64,000 bases of DNA from Aldehydirespirator sp965117015 (lineage in GTDB: Bacteria; Actinomycetota; Acidimicrobiia; Acidimicrobiales; Aldehydirespiratoraceae). Below the pieces are notes generated by a model. That model was given only the letters and a program-made list of their open reading frames with translations, was not told where the DNA came from and did no database searches. Location of the stretch: NCBI GenBank assembly GCA_965117015.1, contig OZ220747.1, positions 558,001 through 622,000 of the forward strand, given 5' to 3'. Numbering within the stretch: position 1 is the stretch's first letter; each line of letters opens with the position of its first letter. Positions 41,717-50,895 of this stretch are shown here, piece after piece. Both the position numbers and the translations under genes were made by a program.

Positions 41717-43357
41717 ATGACGACCGGGGGCGCCCCGCAACCGCCGCCTGAGACTCCCACGGTCGCGTCGATTGCGGTCGCCGGGCTGCGATCGCTGGGC
41801 GTGGACACCCTGTTCTGCCTGCCCGGTGTGCAGAACGACGACTTCTTCGACGCCCTCGTCGACGCCCGCGACATCCGGCCCATGGTCACCCGCCATGAGC
41901 AGGGCGCGGCCTACATGGCGCTGGGCGCGGCCCAAGTCACCGCCCGGCCGGCCGCGCTGTGTGTCGTGCCCGGTCCGGGCATGCTCAACGCCGCGGCCGG
42001 CCTCACCAGTGCCTATTGGGGCAACGCCAGGGTGCTGGCCCTGATCGGGGCTGTTCCTTCGGGGTTGCGGGGGCGCAGCACCGGCATCCTGCACGACCTG
42101 CCCGATCCGGCCGCGGTGCTGCGCCAACTGACCAAGCACTCCGGCTATGTCGGCCGCGGTATCGAGGCGGTCAGCGTGTGGCAGCAGGCCATCGACGCAC
42201 TCACCTCCGGCGTCCCTCGCCCGGTGGCGGTGGAGGTGCCCGTGGACGTGTGGAACCAGCCCGCGGACGGCGTGCTCGAGGCGCCCAGCGCTACCAATCC
42301 CACTATCGACACCGACCAGATCGAGGAGGCCGCCCGCGTCCTCGGGCAAGCCCGCCGCCCGTTGATCATGGTGGGAGGCGGCGCCCAGGACGCCTCTGAG
42401 CCCGTCAGGAAGCTGGCCGAGATGCTGGAGGCGCCGGTCTTCGCCCGGCACATGGGCCTGGGGGTGATGGACACACGCCACCGCCTGCATGCCTACCTGA
42501 CCGTCGGCCGCGACCTGTGGCCTACCTCCGATGTTGTGCTGGGCATCGGCACCCGGATGGAGTTCCCGAACGTTGAGTGGGGAGTGGACCCTGCCCAGAC
42601 GATCGTGCAGGTGAACATCGACGCCGACGAGCTGGACAGGCACGGCACCGGCACCGTGGGCGTCCACGGCGACGCGGCAGAGGCGTGCCGGCTGCTCATC
42701 GAGGCACTCGGCCGCCACAACCGCCGCCGGGACGACCGAACCGACGAGATCGCCGGACTGCGAGCCCAGCACTTCGAGCGGATCGCCTACCTTGAGCCCC
42801 AGCTCAGCTACCTGCGCGCCATCCGGTCGGTGATGCCCGACGACGGGATCATCGTCGAGGACGTGACCCAGGTCGCCTTTGTGGCCCACATCGGCTACGA
42901 GCACCGCCGGCCCCGGACGTATCTGGCCACCGGCGGGGCGGGGACGCTGGGCGCGGGCGTGGCCCACGGCATCGGCGCCGCCGCCACGGCGCCGGACCGG
43001 GCCCAGCTCACCGTCGTCGGCGACGGCGGGATGCTGTTCACCGCTACGGAGTTGGCAACCGCGGTGCAGCACAGCATCAACACCACCGTGCTGCTGTTCG
43101 ACAACGCCGGCTACGGCAACGTCCAGCGTCTGCAGAGGCAGCGCTTCGGCCCGGACCGGACCATCGCCTCGGCCCTCCGCAACCCCGACTGGGTCGCATT
43201 CGGTGAGAGCTTCGGTGTGCGGACCGAGCGAGCAAGCAGCCCAGAGACGCTGCCGGCCGTGCTCGAGGAGTCCCTCGCCTGTCCGGAGCCGTCGATCGTG
43301 GTGGTGGACACCGCCGACGAGCCCGACCCCTGGCCGCTCATCCGCGTCCGGCGCTGA
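41717..43357 (+). CDS. ThDP-dependent acetolactate-synthase-like enzyme
   Basis: A 546-residue thiamine-diphosphate enzyme of the acetolactate synthase/benzoylformate decarboxylase group. RHEQGAAYMALGAAQVTARPA carries the catalytic Glu. VVGDGGMLFTATELATAVQH to LLFDNAGYGNVQ is the ThDP-magnesium motif (GDG to N-N, here D-N-A). Central domain begins TDQIEEAARVLGQARRPLIMVGGGA. No regulatory small subunit (IlvN) gene is nearby, so a catabolic decarboxylase or carboligase is likelier than branched-chain amino acid synthesis. ATG 41717; 17 bases separate it from livH. Substrate unknown; it could act on the compound imported by the adjacent transporter. Confidence 0.86.
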   Translation: MTTGGAPQPPPETPTVASIAVAGLRSLGVDTLFCLPGVQNDDFFDALVDARDIRPMVTRHEQGAAYMALGAAQVTARPAALCVVPGPGMLNAAAGLTSAYWGNARVLALIGAVPSGLRGRSTGILHDLPDPAAVLRQLTKHSGYVGRGIEAVSVWQQAIDALTSGVPRPVAVEVPVDVWNQPADGVLEAPSATNPTIDTDQIEEAARVLGQARRPLIMVGGGAQDASEPVRKLAEMLEAPVFARHMGLGVMDTRHRLHAYLTVGRDLWPTSDVVLGIGTRMEFPNVEWGVDPAQTIVQVNIDADELDRHGTGTVGVHGDAAEACRLLIEALGRHNRRRDDRTDEIAGLRAQHFERIAYLEPQLSYLRAIRSVMPDDGIIVEDVTQVAFVAHIGYEHRRPRTYLATGGAGTLGAGVAHGIGAAATAPDRAQLTVVGDGGMLFTATELATAVQHSINTTVLLFDNAGYGNVQRLQRQRFGPDRTIASALRNPDWVAFGESFGVRTERASSPETLPAVLEESLACPEPSIVVVDTADEPDPWPLIRVRR

Positions 43358-43374
43358 CACTAAGGTTTCCTGCG

Positions 43375-44496
43375 ATGATCCGAACCAGTGGGCCTCGCCG
43401 CGGGGCGCCGCGCACCGGGGTCGATTGGTTCCTGACCTTCATGCGGGTGGCGATCCTCACGTTGGTCGCCGTGGGGATACTGGCGTTCATCTGGCAGGAG
43501 ATAGACACCGACAATCCCTTCGCCCGCTGGGCCAATCCGGACGCCACCGGCCTCACCGGAGCCCAGTTCCGGGGGCTGATCATCTCCGGCGTGGCCCAGG
43601 GGTGCATGTACGGGCTGATCGCGCTGGGCTACTCGATGGTCTACGGCGTGCTGGGGTTCATCAACTTCGCCCACGGCGAGGTGTTCATGGTGGGAGCCAT
43701 GACCGGGATGATCACCTCCAACAAGCTCGCCGACGCCGGGCTGTGGGAGAGCAACTTCATCGGGTCGCTGGTGTTCATTGTGATCGTCTCGATGATCGTG
43801 TGCACGCTGGTGGCGGTGATCATGGAGCGGGTCGCCTACCGGCCGCTGCGGGGCTCCCCGCGGCTGATACCGCTGATCACATCGATCGGGGTGTCGTTCT
43901 TCATCCAGAACGCGTCGATCGTACTGCTGGGCCCGGCGGCCAAGGCCTACCCCGATGTGCCCGACTGGGTGAAGGACAAGCACACCTTCATCCAGATCGA
44001 GGGGTCCCGGATCCTCGTCGTGGTGGTGGCCGCATTGTCGATGGGGGTGCTGTGGTACCTGGTGGAGCACACCAAGGGCGGCAAGGCGATGCGGGCGGTG
44101 GCCGAGGACGCCGAGATCGCCGCGCTCATGGGCATCAACGTGAACCGCACCATCGTGAAGGTGTTCGCGGTGGGCGGCGCCATGGCCGGGCTGGCCGGGA
44201 TCCTGTGGGGGATCCTGTTCCGAAGCGTGATCCATACCACCGGCTTCCTGCCCGGCATCAAGGCCTTCAGCGCGGCGGTGGTGGGCGGCATCGGCCATCT
44301 CGGCGGGGCCATGGCCGGCGGGCTGTCGATCGGGGTGGCCGAGTCGGTGGGCCCGCTGCTGATCCTGGAGCCGCTGGGGGTCAGCGGCGTGTCGCAATTG
44401 CGTGACGCGGTGGCCTTCGCGGTGCTGATCGGCGTGCTGCTGCTGCGCCCCGCCGGGATCTTCGGCGAGCGCCTGCCGGCCGAGGACCGCACATGA
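43375..44496 (+). CDS. livH: Branched-chain-type ABC transporter permease
   Basis: A 373-residue permease of the LivH type with about eight membrane segments. The core begins GVAQGCMYGLIALGYSMVYGVLGFINFAHGEVFMVGAM; ERVAYRPLRGSPRLIPLITSIGVSFFIQN and AVAEDAEIAALMGINVNRTIVKVFAVGGAMAGLAGIL follow, the last being the E-A-A-like contact for the ATPase. A 65-residue N-terminal part with one membrane segment is longer than usual. ATG 43375. The stop overlaps the livM start by four bases (44493-44496). Substrate identity depends on the binding protein at 37382; the symbol denotes family, not proven leucine transport. Confidence 0.92.
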   Translation: MIRTSGPRRGAPRTGVDWFLTFMRVAILTLVAVGILAFIWQEIDTDNPFARWANPDATGLTGAQFRGLIISGVAQGCMYGLIALGYSMVYGVLGFINFAHGEVFMVGAMTGMITSNKLADAGLWESNFIGSLVFIVIVSMIVCTLVAVIMERVAYRPLRGSPRLIPLITSIGVSFFIQNASIVLLGPAAKAYPDVPDWVKDKHTFIQIEGSRILVVVVAALSMGVLWYLVEHTKGGKAMRAVAEDAEIAALMGINVNRTIVKVFAVGGAMAGLAGILWGILFRSVIHTTGFLPGIKAFSAAVVGGIGHLGGAMAGGLSIGVAESVGPLLILEPLGVSGVSQLRDAVAFAVLIGVLLLRPAGIFGERLPAEDRT

Positions 44497-46340
44497 CCGC
44501 CACCGTGCCGCCGGAGACGGGCGCGGTGGGAGGTCCGGCCGAGATGCCGCTGGCCGCGTCGCGGCCCGCGCTGGCCCAGGACTGGCGGCGGCTGGTGCGA
44601 ATGGGCGCTGTCGGCGCGGTCGCGCAGGTCTTCATCGCCCTGTCCAACATGCCGGTGCGCCTCGACGAGCGGGTGGTGGTTAAGCCCGTTCTGAGCCTGG
44701 GTTACCTGACCCTGCTGGTGGTGCCGTTCGCGGCGGGTTACCGCGTCGGCCACCAGGTCAAGCGGGAGGGTGTGCCGGTGTACGCGGCCGGCGCGCATGA
44801 AGTCGCGGGCGGCGCGGCGTGCGGGGCCCTCGCCGGCGGCGGGCTGTCGCTGCTGGCAGTGCTTCTGGCCAACTTCGACCTGCGCGAGCCGCTGGTCAAC
44901 TGGAGCCCGATGCTGGCCGAACTGCTCGCCTTCGGCAACGCCACATGGTTCGCGGTGGGTGTCTGGCTGCTGATCGGCGCCGCGATCGGAGCGGCCGGCG
45001 GGATCCTCCGAACGTTCGGTCCGCGAACCCGCCGGGCGGTGGTGACCATGGTCCTCGCGGTGGCCGGCGCCGCGGTGCTGGAGCCGCTGGTGGTGGATCT
45101 GGCCGAGGGCATGAGGCTTGAGGCCCTGACCGACCGGCTCTATGCCCGCCGGGGAGGGGTCAACTGGACGAGTGCGCTGGGCCTTGCGGCCGCATCCGGG
45201 GTGCTCGCGGTGCTCGGCCGGGGACGGATCCGCCAGGCCCGGGGCCATATCGCCTCGCTCGAGGGGGCCAAGCGCAACCGGGCCAACTTTGGGCTGATCA
45301 TGCTGACCGGCGCGGCGCTGATCATCCTGCCGTTGTTCGCCGGCAAGCTCACCAACGAGTTGCTGGCCAACGTCGGGTTGTTCGTGCTGCTCGCGTTGGG
45401 CCTCAACGTGGTGGTCGGGCTGGCCGGCATCCTGGATTTGGGCTATGTGGCCTTCTTCGCGGTGGGGAGCTACTCGGCCGCGGTTCTCACGGCCGCTACG
45501 TCACCCAGGATCAACCCGGAGATGCCGTGGCTGGTGGCTCTCATCGTGGTGGTGATCATCACCGGCCTGGTCGGTCTGTTCATCGGCGCGCCGGTCATCC
45601 GGATGCGCGGCGACTACCTGGCCATCGTCACGCTGGGCTTCGGCGAGATCATCCGGCTGCTCTTTTTGTCGGACTGGCTGTCGGGATGGTTCGGGGGCTC
45701 CCAGGGCATAACCAAGATCCCCGGCGCGGGGATCTTCGGGCTGACCAGCGTGGCCGGCACCGACCCGCGCCGCGTCTTCTACTTGGTGCTGGCCTTCTGC
45801 GCCATCGCCATCTACGTCTCGTGGCGGCTGGAGCGGTCCCGACTCGGGCGGGCCTGGATGGCCGTGCGCGAGGACGAGACGGTGGCCGAGGCGATGGGCA
45901 TCAACACCGTCAACGTCAAGCTCCTGGCCTTCGTCGTGGGCGCGATTCTGGGGTCCTTCAGCGGCGCGATCTTCTCGGCCAAGGTCGGCTCGGTGTTCCC
46001 CAACAGCTTCCTGATCCTGGTATCGATCGTGATCCTGGTGGTGGTGATCTTCGGAGGAATGGGCAGCATCGTGGGCGTCATCGCCGGCTCCGCGGTGCTG
46101 ATCGGCGTACTGGGCGGCCCCAAGCAGCCCGGCCTGCTAGCCGAGTTCTCGGAGTTCAAACTGCTGATCTACGGGGCACTGCTGATCTGGATGATGCTGG
46201 CCCGCCCGGAGGGTCTGATCCCCAGTGTGCGCCGGTCGCGCGAGCTCCACCAGGAGGAGATGGCCCAGGACGCCTGGCTCAGGGGCCAGGTCGAGGATGA
46301 CGACGGCGACAGCGGCACGCGGGCCGCACCGCTGACATGA
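44493..46340 (+). CDS. livM: Branched-chain-type ABC transporter permease with long N-terminal extension
   Basis: A 615-residue LivM-type permease, about twice the normal length. The core starts near residue 290 (NVGLFVLLALGLNVVVGLAGILDLGYVAFFAVGSYSAA) and contains RMRGDYLAIVTLGFGEIIRL and RAWMAVREDETVAEAMGINTVNVKLLAFVVGA. Residues 1-270 form an additional membrane domain with several hydrophobic segments (PVLSLGYLTLLVVPFAAGYRVG, VAGGAACGALAGGGLSLLAVLL, VTMVLAVAGAAVLEPLVVDLAEG), not recognised. The stop overlaps the livG start by four bases. The same arrangement occurs in some other bacterial livM genes, so the extension is probably real rather than a fusion error. Confidence 0.9.
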   Translation: MTATVPPETGAVGGPAEMPLAASRPALAQDWRRLVRMGAVGAVAQVFIALSNMPVRLDERVVVKPVLSLGYLTLLVVPFAAGYRVGHQVKREGVPVYAAGAHEVAGGAACGALAGGGLSLLAVLLANFDLREPLVNWSPMLAELLAFGNATWFAVGVWLLIGAAIGAAGGILRTFGPRTRRAVVTMVLAVAGAAVLEPLVVDLAEGMRLEALTDRLYARRGGVNWTSALGLAAASGVLAVLGRGRIRQARGHIASLEGAKRNRANFGLIMLTGAALIILPLFAGKLTNELLANVGLFVLLALGLNVVVGLAGILDLGYVAFFAVGSYSAAVLTAATSPRINPEMPWLVALIVVVIITGLVGLFIGAPVIRMRGDYLAIVTLGFGEIIRLLFLSDWLSGWFGGSQGITKIPGAGIFGLTSVAGTDPRRVFYLVLAFCAIAIYVSWRLERSRLGRAWMAVREDETVAEAMGINTVNVKLLAFVVGAILGSFSGAIFSAKVGSVFPNSFLILVSIVILVVVIFGGMGSIVGVIAGSAVLIGVLGGPKQPGLLAEFSEFKLLIYGALLIWMMLARPEGLIPSVRRSRELHQEEMAQDAWLRGQVEDDDGDSGTRAAPLT

Positions 46341-47146
46341 CCGCCACCAACGGAGCCGATCGCCGGCCGCTGCTCGAGACCCGCGGCCTGAGCGTCGACT
46401 TCGGCGGTCTGCACGCCCTCGACGGACTCGACTTCGAGGTCCACCCCGGTGAAATCGTCTCGGTGATCGGGCCGAACGGCGCGGGCAAGACCACGTTGTT
46501 CAACGCCATCACCGCCACCGTCGAGCGGTCCGCCGGCGACATCCTCTTCGAGGGCACCTCGCTGCTGGGGCTCGACCCCAACCGGGTCACGGCTCGGGGC
46601 ATCGCCCGCACCTTCCAGAACGTGCGGCTGTTCGCCAACATGACCGTGCTGGAGAACGTCATGGTCTCGCAGCACTGCCGCACCCGCCAGCACGCCTTCG
46701 GCGCCCTGTTCTACACACCGTCCTTCAGGCGCGAGGAGGCCGAGATCCGCCAGCGGGCCGAGAAGGTCCTCAGCTTCTTCGGCTCTCGTCTGGTCGGCTA
46801 CCGCTTCGATCAGCCCGCCTTCACCTTGTCCTATGCCAACCGGCGCCGGCTGGAGATCGCCAGGGCCATGGCCACCCAACCCAAGCTGATCCTGCTCGAC
46901 GAGCCGGTGGCGGGCATGAACCCGGTGGAGTCGGCCGAGCTCACCGGCATGATCGGACGCCTGCGCGACGAGTGGGGCTTCGCCATCGTGGTCATCGAGC
47001 ACCACATGGACGTGGTGCGGGAGGTATCGGACCGGGTGGTGGTGCTCGACCACGGCACCAAGATCGCTGAGGGCGACTACGCGGAGGTCTCCACCGATCC
47101 CCGGGTGATCGAGGCCTATCTGGGCCACGGGACCAAGACGTCATGA
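46337..47146 (+). CDS. livG: Branched-chain-type ABC transporter ATPase LivG
   Basis: A 269-residue ATPase. Walker A is GPNGAGKTTLFNAI, the signature is degenerate as usual for LivG (LSYANRRRLEIARAM), Walker B is LILLDEPVAGMNPVE, and the switch His is VIEHHMDVV. The LivG-specific insertion with ARTFQNVRLFANMTVLENVMV is present. It energises the LivH/LivM permeases together with LivF. Both ends overlap neighbours by four bases, so production of the four transporter parts is coupled. Confidence 0.94.
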   Translation: MTATNGADRRPLLETRGLSVDFGGLHALDGLDFEVHPGEIVSVIGPNGAGKTTLFNAITATVERSAGDILFEGTSLLGLDPNRVTARGIARTFQNVRLFANMTVLENVMVSQHCRTRQHAFGALFYTPSFRREEAEIRQRAEKVLSFFGSRLVGYRFDQPAFTLSYANRRRLEIARAMATQPKLILLDEPVAGMNPVESAELTGMIGRLRDEWGFAIVVIEHHMDVVREVSDRVVVLDHGTKIAEGDYAEVSTDPRVIEAYLGHGTKTS

Positions 47147-47892
47147 GCACCGACCACCACGGGGCGGCTGTGACGCCCTTGCTGGAGATGCGCACCGTGA
47201 ACGCCCACTACGGAGCAGTCCACGCCCTGAAGGATGTGGACCTGTCGATCTACGCGGGCGAGTTGGTGTGCCTGCTGGGCGGCAACGCCAGCGGCAAGTC
47301 GACCACCCTCAAGACCCTGCTCGGCATGCTCAAACCCACCTCCGGAGAAGTCGTCCTCGATGGTGAGGTCGTCAACGACAAGCCCACCAGCTATCGGGTG
47401 GCCCGGGGCGTGACCATGGTCCCGGAGAACCGTCGCCTGTTCAAGCGCCTCAGCGTGCGCGAGAACCTTGACCTGGGCGCCTACCTGCGATCCGACACCG
47501 ACGGCATAGCGGCCGACCTCGAACGAGTCTTCGAGCTGTTCCCCCGGGTCAAGGAGCGTCTCAACCAGAAGGCGGGCACGCTGTCGGGCGGCGAGCAGCA
47601 GATGGTGGCCATGGGCCGGGCGTTGATGGCCAAGCCCAGGGTGCTGCTGATGGACGAGCCGTCAATGGGTCTGGCTCCAGCGCTGGTGCAACAGAATTTC
47701 GAGCTCATCCAGCAGATCCACGAAGCCGGTTTGACGGTGTTCATGGTGGAGCAGAACGCCAACATGGCCCTGTCCATCGCCGATAGAGGCTGGGTGCTGC
47801 AGACCGGGCGGGTGGTGCTCGACGACACCGCAGAGAACCTGCTGGCCCACCCCGATCTGCGAGCCTCCTACCTGGGCCAAGCCGACACGTAA
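47143..47892 (+). CDS. livF: Branched-chain-type ABC transporter ATPase LivF
   Basis: A 249-residue ATPase. Walker A reads GGNASGKSTTLKTLLG, where family members usually have G-x-N-G-A-G-K-S/T; the critical Gly-Lys-Ser is kept. The signature is LSGGEQQMVAMGRAL and Walker B VLLMDEPSMGLAP, followed by MVEQNANMAL, where Gln-Asn stands after the switch position. VPENRRLFKRLSVRENL is the LivF-typical stretch. It closes the transporter operon; 82 bases later the glnS start follows. Confidence 0.93.
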   Translation: MSTDHHGAAVTPLLEMRTVNAHYGAVHALKDVDLSIYAGELVCLLGGNASGKSTTLKTLLGMLKPTSGEVVLDGEVVNDKPTSYRVARGVTMVPENRRLFKRLSVRENLDLGAYLRSDTDGIAADLERVFELFPRVKERLNQKAGTLSGGEQQMVAMGRALMAKPRVLLMDEPSMGLAPALVQQNFELIQQIHEAGLTVFMVEQNANMALSIADRGWVLQTGRVVLDDTAENLLAHPDLRASYLGQADT

Positions 47893-47974
47893 CCCGACCC
47901 GAGACGGCAGGCTCCGGCGATGCCCGTCGGCGGGTTCGTTGGATGACCGGTCGTCGGCTGCTAGTAACTCCTTC

Positions 47975-49684
47975 GTGGCTGAGACGCGCGACGAACCGGG
48001 GGGCGTGCACCGGCCGCTTGACTTCATCCGGGAGCAGGTGCGGGCCGACAACGCGGCGGGGACCTACGCCGGGCGGGTGCAGACCCGCTTCCCGCCCGAG
48101 CCGAACGGGTTCCTGCACATCGGCCACGCCAAGGCGGTGTGCCTCAACTTCGAGGTGGCCGCCGAGAACGGCGGGGCCTGCCGGCTTCGCTTCGACGACA
48201 CCAACCCCGAGGGCGAGGACGCGGCCTTCGCGCAGGCCATAGCCGACGACATCGCCTGGCTGGGCTTCGAGCCCGACGGCCGGGCCGTCCACGCCTCCGA
48301 CTACTTCGAGCATCTCTACCAGTGGGCCGAGCACCTGGTGCGCGAGGGCCTGGCCTACGTGGACGACCAGGACGCCGAGACCATCTCGGCCACCCGTGGC
48401 GACTTCACGACTCCGGGGGTCGAGAGCCCCTTCCGGGACCGCTCGGTGGAGGAGAACCTGAGCCTGCTGCGGGACATGCGGGCCGGGCGTTTCGCCGACG
48501 GCGAGAAGGTGCTGCGGGCCAAGATCGACATGGCCCACCCCAACATGCTGATGCGGGACCCGGTCATGTACCGGATCCGCCACACCGCCCACTTCCGCAC
48601 CGGCGACGCCTGGTGCATCTACCCGACCTACGACTGGGCCCACGGCCAGAGCGACGCCATCGAGGGCGTCACCCACTCGCTGTGCTCGCTGGAGTTCGAC
48701 GCCCACCGCCAGCTCTACGACTGGTACCTGGAGCACCTGCGGTTGCCCGGCGACCGTCCCCGCCAGTACGAGTTCGCCCGCCTGAACCTGACCCACACCG
48801 TCATGTCCAAGCGGAAGCTGATCACCCTCGTCGCCGACGGCCTGGTGGACGGCTGGGACGACCCGCGGCTGCCCACGCTGCGAGGCCTGCGCCGCCGGGG
48901 CTACCCGCCCGAGGCCATCCGCGAGTTCTGCGCCCACATCGGCGTGGCCCGGGTCAACGGCGTGCACGAGATCGAGCTGCTGGAGTCGTTCGTGCGGACC
49001 CACCTCAACCGCACCGCCCAGCGCCGCATGGCTGTGCTGCGCCCCCTGGAGGTGTTCATCACCAACTGGCCGCGGTGGGACCGGCCGGTGGAGCATCGCA
49101 GTGCGGTCAACAACCCCGAGGATCCGCTGGCGGGCAACCGGCTGGTGCCCTTCACGGAGCGGCTGTGGATCGAGCGCGACGACTTCATGCTCGACCCGCC
49201 CCGCAAGTTCTACCGCCTGGCGCCGGGCCGCGAGGTGCGGCTGAGGGCCGGCTACTTCCTGCGCTGCAACGACGTCGAGACCGACTCCGACGGCGAGGTG
49301 GTGCGGCTGTGGTGCACCTACGACCCCGAGACCGGAGACGGTCAGGCCCCCGACGGGCGCAAGGTGCGGGCCACCATCCACTGGGTGGCGGCCGACCACG
49401 CAGTGGACGCCACCGTGGCGCTCTACGACCGGCTGTTCACCGACCCGGTTCCCGGCGCCGACGGCCGCGACCCGCTGGAGTCGTACAACCCCGCCTCACG
49501 GGAGCTGGTAACCGGCGCCAAGCTCGAGCCCGAGTTGGCCAAGACGGCACCCGGCGAGGTGGTGCAGTTCGAGCGCCTCGGCTACTTCGCCCACGACCCC
49601 GACACGCCCATGCTGTTCCACCGCACCGTCGGCCTCCGCGACGAGTGGGCCAACATCCAGAAGCGCCGCCAGCAAGGATCCTGA
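47975..49684 (+). CDS. glnS: Glutaminyl-tRNA synthetase
   Basis: A 569-residue GlnRS. The class I HIGH motif is PPEPNGFLHIGHAKAVCLNF; the KMSKS loop is VMSKRK. RFDDTNPEGED, CIYPTYDWAHGQSDAIEGVTHSLCSLEFDAHR and WDDPRLPTLRGLRRRGY set it apart from GluRS. It charges tRNA-Gln directly. GTG 47975 (V-A-E-T) is chosen because it gives a start like the E. coli enzyme; an in-frame TTG at 47939 is open. The anticodon-binding beta-barrels are full length. Most actinobacteria lack GlnRS and use GatCAB; its presence suggests old lateral transfer. No sign of a YqeY-type extension. Confidence 0.95.
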   Translation: MAETRDEPGGVHRPLDFIREQVRADNAAGTYAGRVQTRFPPEPNGFLHIGHAKAVCLNFEVAAENGGACRLRFDDTNPEGEDAAFAQAIADDIAWLGFEPDGRAVHASDYFEHLYQWAEHLVREGLAYVDDQDAETISATRGDFTTPGVESPFRDRSVEENLSLLRDMRAGRFADGEKVLRAKIDMAHPNMLMRDPVMYRIRHTAHFRTGDAWCIYPTYDWAHGQSDAIEGVTHSLCSLEFDAHRQLYDWYLEHLRLPGDRPRQYEFARLNLTHTVMSKRKLITLVADGLVDGWDDPRLPTLRGLRRRGYPPEAIREFCAHIGVARVNGVHEIELLESFVRTHLNRTAQRRMAVLRPLEVFITNWPRWDRPVEHRSAVNNPEDPLAGNRLVPFTERLWIERDDFMLDPPRKFYRLAPGREVRLRAGYFLRCNDVETDSDGEVVRLWCTYDPETGDGQAPDGRKVRATIHWVAADHAVDATVALYDRLFTDPVPGADGRDPLESYNPASRELVTGAKLEPELAKTAPGEVVQFERLGYFAHDPDTPMLFHRTVGLRDEWANIQKRRQQGS

Positions 49685-49689
49685 CCGCT

Positions 49690-50862
49690 GTGAGTCCCTG
49701 GATGCTGGAGGAGGGTGTACTGCACCTGAACCACGGGTCATTCGGCGCGACGCCGGCGACGGTGCTCGAGGCCCAGCAGCGGGTACGCAGCCGTATGGAG
49801 GCCAACCCCACGAGGTACTTCCTGGGCGGCGAGTACCAGCGCGAGCTGGACTCGGCCCGCGGGGCGGTGGCCGGCTTCGTGGGCGGTGACGAGGCCGGGC
49901 TGGTGTTCGTCAACAACGCCACCACGGGCGTGAACGCGGTGCTGCGGTCGCTGGAGCCGGTTCTCGGGCCGGGTGACGAGATCGTCGTCACCGACCACGA
50001 GTACAACGCCTGCCGCAACGCGGCGGCGGTGTCCGCGTCGCGGGCGGGAGCACGGGTGGTGACCGCCGGGGTGCCGTTCCCGATCGAGTCCTCCCGGCAG
50101 GCCGTCGATGCGGTGCTTGCCTCGGTCACGGCGCGAACCCGGATCCTGCTAGTCGATGCGGTGACATCGGCCACCGGGCTGGTGATGCCGATCGCGGAGA
50201 TCGCCGCCGAACTGGAGCCTGATGTGCGGGTTCTGGTCGACGCGGCCCACGCGCCGGGGATGATCGACTTCGACGTGGCCGAACTGGGCGCTTCGTATGT
50301 GACGGCCAACTGCCACAAGTGGATGTGCTCGGCCAAGGGCGCCGGGTTCCTGTGGGTCAGGGCCGACCGGCGCGACGACATGTACCACTCCGTGATCAGC
50401 CACGGCTACAACGATGGCTGGCCCTCCACCGGCGGGCGCCTACACGCCCAGTTCGACTGGACGGGGACCGAAGACCCGAGTGCCTGGCTGACCGTGCCCG
50501 CCGCGCTGGACGCGGTGGAGGCCATGCACCCCGAGGGCTGGCCCGGCGTCCGCCGATCAATCCGGGATCTGTGCCTGGCCGGCCGCCGGATCCTGCTCGA
50601 CGCCCTGGGGATCGAGAAGCCCGCGCCCGACGACATGATCGGGGCCATCGCCTCGATGCCGGTGCCGCCCGCCGACCACTCCGGCTCCGAGATCTTCGAC
50701 CCGCTGATGGCCGCGCTGGAACAGCGGCACCGGATCCAGGTCCCGGTCTTCATCTGGCCCGCGCCGCCCGACCGCCTGCTGCGGATCTCGGCGCACCTCT
50801 ACAACGACGAGTCCCAGTACCACCGCCTAGCCGAAGCCGTCACCGCAGAACTGGGTCGTTAA
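49690..50862 (+). CDS. Class V aminotransferase-fold protein (isopenicillin-N-epimerase-like)
   Basis: A 390-residue fold-type I PLP enzyme of the CefD/NifS-like group. LHLNHGSFGATPATVLEAQQR at the start, FVNNATTGVNAVLRSL, VTDHEYNACRNA, LVDAVTSATGLVMPI, VLVDAAHAPGMID and the Lys-bearing TANCHKWMCSAKGAGFLW are typical. The lysine in CHKW forms the PLP Schiff base. Known relatives act on isopenicillin N, ergothioneine precursors (EgtE) or cysteine; which applies here is unknown. GTG 49690 follows AAGGAT; ATG 49702 is an alternative. The start lies five bases after glnS. Confidence 0.85.
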   Translation: MSPWMLEEGVLHLNHGSFGATPATVLEAQQRVRSRMEANPTRYFLGGEYQRELDSARGAVAGFVGGDEAGLVFVNNATTGVNAVLRSLEPVLGPGDEIVVTDHEYNACRNAAAVSASRAGARVVTAGVPFPIESSRQAVDAVLASVTARTRILLVDAVTSATGLVMPIAEIAAELEPDVRVLVDAAHAPGMIDFDVAELGASYVTANCHKWMCSAKGAGFLWVRADRRDDMYHSVISHGYNDGWPSTGGRLHAQFDWTGTEDPSAWLTVPAALDAVEAMHPEGWPGVRRSIRDLCLAGRRILLDALGIEKPAPDDMIGAIASMPVPPADHSGSEIFDPLMAALEQRHRIQVPVFIWPAPPDRLLRISAHLYNDESQYHRLAEAVTAELGR

Positions 50863-50895
50863 CTCACCCCGCAGGAGGTGCCAACGGCCGGACCG

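Noticed and set aside
41465..43360. 631-codon minus-strand open frame opposite the ThDP enzyme
   Set aside because: Composition is low-complexity Gly/Val/His-rich as expected of an antisense shadow; the plus frame carries the full ThDP motif.
37382..47892. Calling the importer a true leucine/isoleucine/valine system
   Set aside because: Family members carry many ligands, and the enzymes in the locus point elsewhere; only the family names are justified.
48139..49689. Open extension upstream of the class V aminotransferase
   Set aside because: It overlaps the whole glnS gene in another frame and is Arg/Gly/Pro-rich; the enzyme domain begins only after 49690.
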